Positions 1 to 7,900 of a stretch of DNA of 10,224 bases are shown here, piece after piece. The stretch is from contig JAIWNE010000285.1 of the NCBI GenBank assembly GCA_025331445.1, positions 1 through 10,224 of the forward strand, written 5' to 3'. Numbering within the stretch: the first letter of the stretch is position 1; each line of letters opens with the position of its first letter. Source of the DNA: Blakeslea trispora (taxonomy: Eukaryota > Mucoromycota > Mucoromycetes > Mucorales > Choanephoraceae). Made by a program: the position numbers and the translations under genes. The notes beneath the pieces were generated by a model that had not been told where the DNA came from, searched no databases, and saw nothing but the letters and a program-made list of their open reading frames with translations.

Positions 1-750
1 ATGGGGTTTCATGATAACAATATTCACAGAATTGGTTTGGCACAAGTATGGATTCAATGGATCCTCATTTGGACAATCGCCCATTTTTACAAAATGCCAA
101 GAGAGCTTGTTGTTTCACCTTCTACATCCTCAAGTCATCTAGATACATTTTACAGTAGTAAGCAATCAGGAAGAAGATGAAGGCAACAGAAAAAGTAACA
201 GAAAGAAGAAATATATATATATATACATATTTTGTTGGACTGCATATTTATTTGTCCTGTTATGTATACACATAGTCTTCAGGAAATGTTTGAAAAGAGG
301 CGCCGAAGAAGGGAATCTCATAATGCAGTGGAGAGAAGAAGGAGAGATAATATCAATGAGCGCATTCATGGTAAGTAACAAAGAGAGCACTTCTATATAA
401 ATGGCTTATATTGTTTCGATCCGTATGATTCCAGAATTATGCACTTTTACTACCTGAACGATTGTTAGATACAGCTCCCACAAGTTCAAATGTTATGTCA
501 GTCTCAAATGGTCAAGTAGGCGCCAATGGTAGACTATCAATAAAGGTACCATTTTTAAAATTATCTGTTGATCATATTAGGAACTCCGCGAAGAAGTATA
601 CGATACCAAGAACGGATTAAAGAGCTAGAGCAAATGATTGAAGCAGCAAAAACACGGCGAGCTGATACAAGAAACAAAGCCTCATTTCGAAGGAAGCGCA
701 TCCAAGCACCAACGTATGGGCTCATACAGTTCAGACAACAATTCAAATGA
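1..750 (+). pseudogene. Partial, frameshifted copy of bHLH transcription factor (left palindrome arm)
   Basis: This is the inverted duplicate of the bHLH gene on the minus strand at 952-1939. It lacks the first ~220 bases of coding sequence because the window starts inside the gene. The order is N-terminal Ser/Asn-rich coding sequence (1-194), intron 195-275 (GTAACA...ATAG, containing an AT dinucleotide run at 211-225), exon 276-370, intron 371-434 (GTAAGT...CCAG), then a last exon from 435. Exon 276-370 encodes the basic region and helix 1, including RRRRRESHNAVERRRR with the H-x3-E-x3-R E-box-reading residues. After the second intron come ELCTLLPERLLD, the loop, helix 2 (NKGT...) and a coiled coil. 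Frame breaks occur at about 30, 52-55, 103, 446 (an extra T), 555 (an extra T) and 580. The 3' end is unsure because two frames are open at 568-750 and 638-844. It is most likely an artefactual copy rather than a second gene. Confidence 0.8.
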
Positions 751-844
751 TTTGCAGATTGGTACAATGAATAAAGGGCTTATTGATGACGTAATAGGCG
801 CTAGATATTTTCTTATTTCTTTTTTTTTTTGTTTTCCAAAATAG

Positions 845-874
845 AAAAAAAAAATCAACTGCTTTTTTTTTTTT
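845..874. other. Palindrome centre: A10 / 8-nt spacer / T12 hairpin
   Basis: Ten A (845-854), the octamer TCAACTGC (855-862) and twelve T (863-874) could fold into an A-T stem with an 8-nt loop. The homology between the two arms extends right up to this point. A 3' end folding back here would self-prime and copy the opposite strand, which explains the giant inverted repeat either in vivo or during library preparation or amplification. Confidence 0.8.
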
Positions 875-951
875 ATAGTTTTTGAAAAAATAAAATAAGA
901 AATAAGAAAATATCTAGCGCCTATTACGTCACTTCAATAATAAGCCTTTAT

Positions 952-1939
952 TCATTGGTACCAACTGCAATCATTGAATTGTTGTCTGAACTGTATTGAG
1001 CCCATACGTTGGTGCTTGGATGCGCTTCCTTCGAAATGAGGCTTTGTTTCTTGTATCAGCTTCGCCGTGTTTTTGCTGCTTCAATCATTTGCTCTAGCTC
1101 TTTAATCCGTTCTTGGTATCGATATACTTCTTCGCGGAGTTCCTAATATGATCAACAGATAATTTTAAAATGGTACCTTTATTGATAGCTTCTAATTGGC
1201 GCCTACTTGACCATTTGAGACTGACATAACATTTGAACTTGTGGGAGCTGTATCTAACAATCGTTCAGGTAGTAAAGTGCATAATTCTGGAATCTACGGA
1301 TCGAAACAATATAAGCCATTTATATTAGAAGTGCTCTCTTTGTTACTTACCATGAATGCGCTCATTGATATTATCTCTCCTTCTTCTCTCCACTGCATTA
1401 TGAGATTCCCTTCTTCGGCGCCCTTTTCAAACATTTCCTGAAGACTATGTGTATACATAACAGGACAAATAAATATGCAGTCCAACAAAATATGTATAAA
1501 TATATATATTTCTTTTTCTGTTACTTTTTCTGTTGGCCTTCATCTTCTTCTGATTGCTTACTACTGTAAAATGTATTAGATGACTTAGGATGTAGAAGGT
1601 GAAACAACAAGCTCTCTTGGCATGTTTGTAAAAATGGGCGATTGTCCAAATGAGGATCCATTTGAAATCCATACTTGTGCCAAACCAATTCTGTGAATTA
1701 TTGTTATCATGAAACCCCATACTGTTGCGATGGTGATGGTTGTTAGGCGGACTCATAGTAATAGCCGAGGCTGCAGTACCAAAAGAGTTTTGACGTTGAT
1801 GATGATAGTTTGGGTTGAATAACCGATTGTTTCGTTACAGGCATAGCTCCGACAGTTGTATGTGGCGTACCCATTTGTTGTTGTTGCTGTTGTGAGAAAT
1901 GATAGTATCAAGTCCATAGTCTTGTGTGGAGGAGTACAT
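952..1939 (-). CDS. bHLH (leucine-zipper-like) transcription factor, frameshifted in this assembly
   Basis: This is a predicted nuclear DNA-binding protein of the basic helix-loop-helix class. The start is taken at 1939 (MYSSTQDYG...), just downstream of a C/T-rich leader. A polyQ run (about 1870-1892) and a Ser/Asn/His-rich region follow. Exons on the minus strand are about 1939-1525, 1444-1351 (basic region plus helix 1) and 1286 to about 952; the introns are 80 and 64 nt. The second exon carries HNAVERRRR, the His-x3-Glu-x3-Arg pattern of E-box (CACGTG-type) binders. Helix 2 has NKGTILKLSVDHI, close to the MITF/TFE group, and runs into a coiled coil (YRYQERIKELEQMIEAAK). The helix1-helix2 loop is unusually long and Ser/Asn-rich. 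Several one-base frame breaks occur (around 1805-1830, 1590-1600, 1420, 1142 and 1050-1070), so no single open frame covers it. The 3' end is uncertain because the palindrome centre lies just beyond it. The family call is firm; the subgroup is inference. Confidence 0.75.
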
Positions 1940-2000
1940 ATGTGTTGTTTATGAGAAGAAGGAAAGAAAAAAAGTAAAGAAAAAAAAGAATAATGAATAA
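1940..2000 (-). promoter_or_regulatory. C/T-rich leader upstream of the bHLH start
   Basis: Read on the minus strand, the 60 bases before the ATG at 1939 are dominated by T and C runs and then an A/C-rich stretch before the start codon. This is the common layout of fungal leaders. It supports the chosen start. No TATA box or E-box is placed here. Confidence 0.35.
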
Positions 2001-2464
2001 AGTTCGCCCCTCTTTTTTGTTTTTGGATTGTACGACTTAATAGAAAAACTACATCATCACCATCTTAAGGTGCATTGTCTCCTTGATTTCGGTGGCTCAA
2101 TTCAATAATAAAGAATATATTTATACATGTATGTTTATAGGGCGCAGCATACTTGCTCTTAAATACCAAAGCACAGACCTTATTCACCAATGATATCAGA
2201 ACAAAACTGGTAATTCAAGCTATATCGTTTTGTTGCCAGTCTTTGTTGATCTAAAAATACCCTAAATATAGAGGTACGATAACAAAATAAAAAGTATAAT
2301 CAACCTTGACGTTTAAGGTAGTGATAGACAAAACAAGCTAATTGGAGAATCTAGCACTTCTAAATACGTTTAATAATCAAATGTCTAATGACAATATCGT
2401 TTTATAGAAATAAAGCAAGTGCTGAAAGATAAAACGTGAAAAACCATCCATGTAGAAGTTATGA

Positions 2465-2480
2465 CCTGAGAATTCTCAGG
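2465..2480. repeat. Perfect 16-bp palindrome
   Basis: CCTGAGAATTCTCAGG equals its own reverse complement with no spacer. It lies in the non-coding region about 530 bp upstream of the bHLH start. A dimeric regulator could bind such a site, but there is only one copy, so chance is possible. Confidence 0.5.
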
Positions 2481-3034
2481 GAAACAAATGTTCAAAGACT
2501 AAGCTGATCCAAAATTGCTTTTACGGGTTTGAGAAGTACAATCTAAAATTAGCGCGTGAACATATATGGTTGTTTATTATTGTTATTGCGTTACATTAGT
2601 GCGAGTTTTTGTAAAGTGTCACATTGTGTGCCTGTACTTCGTGGGGAGTTATTTGTAAGCATGAGATTTGTCTTATCGCCTTGTTGACTTAACAGCGCTA
2701 TGAGTTAGCTATGTCAACTCTATCTTAAGCAGGTGACTCAGCAATTTGCTAGGGATCCTACGCAAAATGGCTTTTACTTTCGATTGACATGTAAACATAC
2801 AAGTTACAGCAGTCATTCTTTTTTCTTGTTTGGGATTGATTCTTTGTTTGCTCCGTTGGTAAGCATCTATATCATTTTGTTTACTTCAATTAAATGCGTT
2901 TCAAACAAAAGCGCTCTCTAGTCGGCGGCAACTATATACCCTAAATCGATCGTCACCATCACTAGAAGACAGGATACCAACAAGACAGAGGATCAAACTG
3001 ATCGTTAAAGCGGGCACATTCAAGTGCTTGCAAA

Positions 3035-3055
3035 CCTGCTTAAAGACAAAGCAGG
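3035..3055. repeat. Small inverted repeat, 7-bp arms
   Basis: CCTGCTT (3035-3041) and AAGCAGG (3049-3055) are exact complements separated by a 7-nt loop, in the non-coding region. No T-run follows, and I assign no role. Confidence 0.4.
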
Positions 3056-3451
3056 GGCATGTTTGATACAAAAATATAACTGGTTTTTACCTCACAAGAT
3101 CTTTTTTTTAGTGATTCTAGGGCGCCAAGATGCACCATGAATGCAACTAAATACTTAATATTCAAGGACATGATATAAAGCATTTGTTATACACTTAGAA
3201 TTCCCATTAGATAAAGTCACATTCTGTGAAGTGTTGATGATGTATCCCTAAGAGCTTTATGTTTCAAGAAAAAAGAATCCAGCTCTGATAACATGCAGGT
3301 GTGCTTGTTTTCACTACCTTTAGAAGCTAAATTGTGAAAAAACAAAAGTAGACAATTGCATCATACATAAAAGACATCCGTATGCTTGTTCTTAATAGAC
3401 AGGTTTATACTTTATAAGTGTATCAATCTAAGGTCAACTCTTTTCGTCAAG

Positions 3452-3469
3452 TTGGCTATAAATAGCCAA
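3452..3469. repeat. Inverted repeat enclosing a TATA-like core
   Basis: TTGGCTA and TAGCCAA are perfect 7-bp arms around TAAA, giving TATAAATA at the centre. It could be a TATA element within a symmetric site for an unannotated transcript, or chance. No coding start with support lies downstream within a few hundred bases. Confidence 0.45.
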
Positions 3470-4684
3470 GAAGTTTTAACTAGAGACAAAAGATTGTAAA
3501 AGTAAAAAAAAAAAAGAAGCGATTGTCAACTATAGATAAACCGATTAGATACTAAGAGGAAGTAGGGGAGGGAAGTAACAGAAGAGGCACGACAAGATGC
3601 ACTTTTGAACAACGCAAGGCAAGACTTTAATAATGTGCAATGACTATTCACACATTTGTTGGAAAACCACATAGGCAGCAACAAATAAGACATGAGGTGC
3701 TTATTTCTTAGCTGGATAAGCATTGTCTTCACAAACATGAAGTTGTCGTTACTAAAGCACTGTAATAGGAAAACAGACAAAATCTACTGGTCTTAATACA
3801 ACCAACAGAGTCAATAACAAGCCTTGTTAGCTAAAGCTTCAAGAGAATTGGGATATATACTCAGTCTTTGATTAGTTTTCTTTCCCGTTTGTTACTGACT
3901 CAACGTGCTTATTTCCGGTCGTATGAAAACAGACAAGATATGTAACCAGAAGCCAAGTAACCTGTATCAATTGGTAGATCTTTAAGCGGTTTAAATCAAA
4001 AAGACTCTTCAGGGTTTTGTCCCCTTTTATTTCACTCATGTTCTTTTCTTTTTGTTACTTCAAGATGTGTCAAATAGGTGTACTTTGCATTTCAATACCA
4101 GAAGGCGAAATGAAGCAATAGATGTATTTTCAAGCAGCTCTAGGCCTATGCACATCTTTTATACTAAAGGAAAAAAGATATTGAACATGCTGGTTCACAT
4201 TTTCATTAGAATTTAGGGGATTTTTGTCTTGGTATCGATTTTTCTCTTTTTCTGCAAAAGCTTATATTCTTTTTTTTCTCTCTCTCTTTTTTTTTCATTT
4301 GCATATATCAGTTTGAGAGAGACAAAACTCTAGAAATAATGCAAGCTTATGATAATAAGACTGTAAAGAACACTGGAAAAGAAATAAATCCAGTACTAAT
4401 TTTTACAATGCTGCAACTCTTGAGGCTCTTACTTAAACAACAAACTTGGCATACAAAATGAATGATTAGACCTTCCCGGTGCATGCTCACCTCTTCTTCT
4501 AGCATCAAAACAATCTTTATGAATTAGAACATTTGTTTGAATCAATTTCGCTGGATCTATGACTAACTAGAATCATCAAACTTAGCTATTGAAAATCAAG
4601 CGTATGATATTTTATGTGTGCAATCAAATGATGAAACTTTTTTTTTTTTTATTCTTATTCAAAGCCAGAGTCTTGCAACACCCC

Positions 4685-4907
4685 AGAGATGACTATTTCA
4701 CTCCTCTTTCCCTCTCTTTTTTTTCTTCTTATTTCTTTCTCGCTCAAAACTTTACCTTTTTGAACTGCTAACTATACAAATCAACAAACAAAAGAAAAGA
4801 TATAGAGCAACCACAGAGAAAAAGATAGTTTAGTTATTTTCTCTTTCTTACTCTCCTTTCCCCCCTCACTCTCTCTCTCTTTTTCCTTGTTCTCTGCTGC
4901 TGGGCTT
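4685..4907 (+). promoter_or_regulatory. Pyrimidine-rich proximal promoter/leader of SET2
   Basis: Dense C/T runs (for example CTCTTTCCCTCTC near 4704 and the C-then-CT tract at about 4855-4885) directly precede the ATG at 4908. Such tracts are typical around fungal transcription starts and support the first-exon model. No clear TATA box is seen. Confidence 0.4.
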
Positions 4908-7900
4908 ATGCAAAGTACCGATATAAGGTATGTAAGTCTGTTATCTTTTTTTTATTATCATTATTATTTCGTTTTAGTCATACACATAGTCACACTCTTA
5001 TTTTAGATCAAACGCACTGTCTTTTGAAATAAGGAAAAGAAATTATTTAATCAAGCACGTTGATTCAGGTAGGTAGATTCCATAGTAACCTAATGTCAAA
5101 CTCATTACTGTTGCTATAGTGTTGGACAATACAAAGAAAAAGCACACTCTCTCTTCAGCTGTGAATGTTATTTGCACCAAAGTCAACACCTCTCCTATTA
5201 CCACCACCGCTGCCACCACCGATACTGTCAACGCATTCACTACTTCTCAGGCCATGTGGGATAGAACCAACTATGCTAATCCAAGACAACTGAACACTTA
5301 TTCGTCCACATTGAGCCAACATCGTTTCCAGCAAAATGAAAAACAAGACTACTCAGATAGAGAAGATGACGACGATGACGAGTCTAGCTACGAGGAAAGA
5401 AACGAGCAAAGTGACAGTAGTAAAGAAAAAATGGTCCTTGAGGACACTAGAGATGATTTGGATGGTTTATCTACAAGCAGCTTATCAGAGGAAGAGGAAG
5501 AGCAAATGATGACAGTGACTACAACCTCTTCCGATCTCTTTCAATTTCATTTTGAGTTCGGCTCAAAAAGACCACCCCAGACTACAGTAGACGTTGTGGA
5601 ACATGATACATCAGAAGAAGATGAATCGTATAGTGAATCAGAGGACATTGATGATTGGGAACTCAACTTAGGTATATCTTATATAACATAATGCTCTTTC
5701 GACTTATTTACCATTACTTTATTGAAAGACGATTCTCGCTTCTTTCCCTCTGCAACAGATCAAGCACTACAGACATATGAAAACATCACATCGAACATCT
5801 ATATTGGTTCAGCTACAGGAAGATCTATGGCAGAAGAAAGTATGCCGTGCGAATGTAAATACGATTCCGAGCTTGACAATCCTTTGGACGCTTGTGGTGA
5901 CGACAATCGCTGTATCAATCGTATGATGTTTATGGAATGTATGTTACAGGATTGTCCTTGTGGAAGACTTTGCAGGAACAGACGATTTCAGCTTGGACAG
6001 TATGCTTCTGTAGACGTGATCAAGACACAAAAGAAAGGCTATGGTCTTCGAGCTTTGACTAATTTAGCACCGTAAGGATCGATGTATATGTGCCCGAGAT
6101 GCATGGATAGCTGACACATGTATAGCAATTCATTTATTATGGAATATATTGGTGAAGTGATACCACAGAAAGTGTTTCTCAATCGTACTCGAGAATATGA
6201 TGCAGAGGGGTATAGTCATTATTACTTTATGACACTCAAGAACGATGAGGCAAGTATTGGACAGAGGAAAAAGGAGGCGTTGTTTGTATTGATGGCTTGC
6301 CTGTAGATTATTGATGCTACTAAACGTGGTTGTTTGGCTCGATTTATGAATCATTCTTGCAACCCCAACTGTGTTACACAAAAGTGGGTGATTGGCAAGA
6401 AAATGAGAATAGGCATTTTTACAAATCGATATATTACAGCAGGAGAGGAACTTACGTTTGACTACAAATTTGAACGATATGGAACAATCGCTCAAAAGTG
6501 CTATTGTGGAGAGCCGAATTGCAAAGGTTATATTGGTGCATCCGATGTGGCAAATGAAGAAAATGCAGTTTATTTGGACAGTAGCCATACTTCAACAGTG
6601 TTGCCTACCATTTTCTCTTCTTCAGATGAAGACTATGATGACGATGATAGTGATGAGGAGAACGAGATTCAAGAGAAATATGTTACAGCGAAGCTTGAGC
6701 CATTACAGGACTCTAGTACAGTTCAGTCATTCGTTAAACGCATGCTAAATTCAGTTGGCAAACCTCGCCTTGTCAATAAGTTGTTGATGCGTCTAAAGAT
6801 GACAAACGTTGAAAACTCACATGGAAGAGAAATGCTCAAGACGATTGTTAGATTACATGGTTTGAAGATGCTCAAGTTTTGGTTAAGTGAATGGAAGCAC
6901 AATGAGACAATTGTATTAAGAGTAAGTCTTTTCATCTTCATTAAACAAAAAAGAAATAGAACTGTGATTGAATGTATTTATTGCTAGGTTCTTCAAGTGC
7001 TTGAAAAGCTACCGCTTGCAAACAGAAATGGGCTTGAAGATTGCAAACTGTTTGACGTTGTAGAGAAGTTTGTTGATCATGACAATGAAGATATTAGTCA
7101 GTTGGCACAGTCTTTGTTGGACATGTGGAGCAATCTCAAAAGCGTCTATCGAATTCCTAAAAGAGCTCAAGTAGAAGCCGTAGCAACAGAAAGCGATATA
7201 TCATTTGATCATGAGGTAACAGAGACGCAGAGCGAATCCGGAGCCTTTGAATCGGAAGACAAACATGGAGAGGAGGAAATGCCAGCTCTCGAAAAAGTTA
7301 CTTGCAATGAATCTATCAAGCACAATGGATCAATCAAACCCAACAAACTACAGTTTAAAAAGCGTGGCATCAAACGAAAGCGATATGATTCAACGAGAGA
7401 GTTATTTGATCCAGACAACGACTGCTTTGAGTATCTCTCAATGCAGGCAACACTTGAAGATCTTTCGCTTTCTTCTCAGTTTCTATCACCAAAGACTGTT
7501 GATGTTTCAGCTCATATAGGCAGTATAGACAAGAAAAAGTCTCATAATACCTTTTATCATCCTTCATCTACCCAACATAGTATATCTCTCACAACCAATT
7601 ATGATTCCAACAATACCTTTAAAAACAATACAACTGTTTGCGAAGGAAATACCCAAAATGATCTACTTTCGCAACCACCATCTACATTATCATCAACATC
7701 ACTGCAAGAGCAACATCCATATCCTACTACACCTTCTTTATCTCATCCATTTTACAATACTCATTACACCCAAACTGATTTATCTATGTACATGTATTCA
7801 AACTATAATTCATATTATTACTATTCGCAGCCTACAGTGTCAGAAGAGTTATCTGAGGAGTACTATAATGACCAGCAAACTGCATCTGCTTCAGTGCTTG

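Larger units (their letters stand above)
1..1720. repeat. Giant near-perfect inverted repeat (palindrome)
   Basis: The left arm (1-854) read forward matches the reverse complement of the right arm (863-1720) end to end. Position 1 pairs with 1720, and the arms meet at an 8-nt spacer (855-862) flanked by an A10 run and a T12 run. By eye I count about 25 differences over about 850 aligned bases, nearly all one-base gains or losses in either arm, with very few substitutions. The repeat runs off the left edge, so the full arm may be longer. It carries two inverted copies of one bHLH gene. Known sources of such structures are fold-back chimeric long reads, whole-genome-amplification chimeras and true hairpin-primed inverted duplications. 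The indel-only divergence favours an artefact, but the sequence alone cannot exclude a real duplication. Confidence 0.95.
1940..4907. other. Long intergenic region between bHLH gene and SET2; no gene recognised
   Basis: About 3 kb lies between the two divergently read start codons. All frames are stop-rich. The few open stretches (2733-2921 +, 3526-3780 -, 4589-4771 +) have no recognisable domain, no clear intron structure and no coding-like composition. I looked for tRNA, transposon ends and protein remnants in broken frames and saw nothing convincing. It holds C/T tracts (about 4265-4290, 4690-4740, 4835-4885), two short palindromes (2465-2480 and 3452-3469) and a small inverted repeat at 3035-3055. 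It presumably contains both promoters, and could contain a non-coding RNA or an upstream UTR exon that sequence alone cannot show. Confidence 0.6.

Noticed and set aside
785..935. CRE-like TGACGTAA present in both arms near the palindrome centre
   Set aside because: Lies at or past the 3' end of the bHLH coding region and is duplicated only because the arms are copies.
2255..2270. Telomere-like TACCCTAAAT, seen again near 2937
   Set aside because: Single isolated CCCTAA units with no tandem array; chance in AT-rich DNA.
2930..3070. Possible retrotransposon remnant (mixed inverted repeats and a short open stretch)
   Set aside because: No reverse transcriptase, integrase or gag motifs in any frame, no paired terminal repeats and no target duplication seen.
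3526..3780. 84-codon minus-strand frame in the gene-poor region
   Set aside because: No domain, no coding-like composition and no supporting introns or promoter features beyond chance.
3960..4040. Possible tRNA-like stretch (ATTGGTAGA box-A-like, GGTTTAAATC box-B-like, T-run after)
   Set aside because: No consistent cloverleaf: the acceptor and anticodon arms do not pair and the B box lacks the invariant TTC core.
4265..4325. CT tract and GAGAGAGA hairpin with an ATTTGCAT octamer between them
   Set aside because: Simple-sequence complementarity common in fungal promoters; no further support for a specific element.
6130..6588. 152-codon open frame on the minus strand
   Set aside because: It lies opposite the catalytic SET exons, crosses two confirmed introns and has no recognisable motif; a shadow of SET2.
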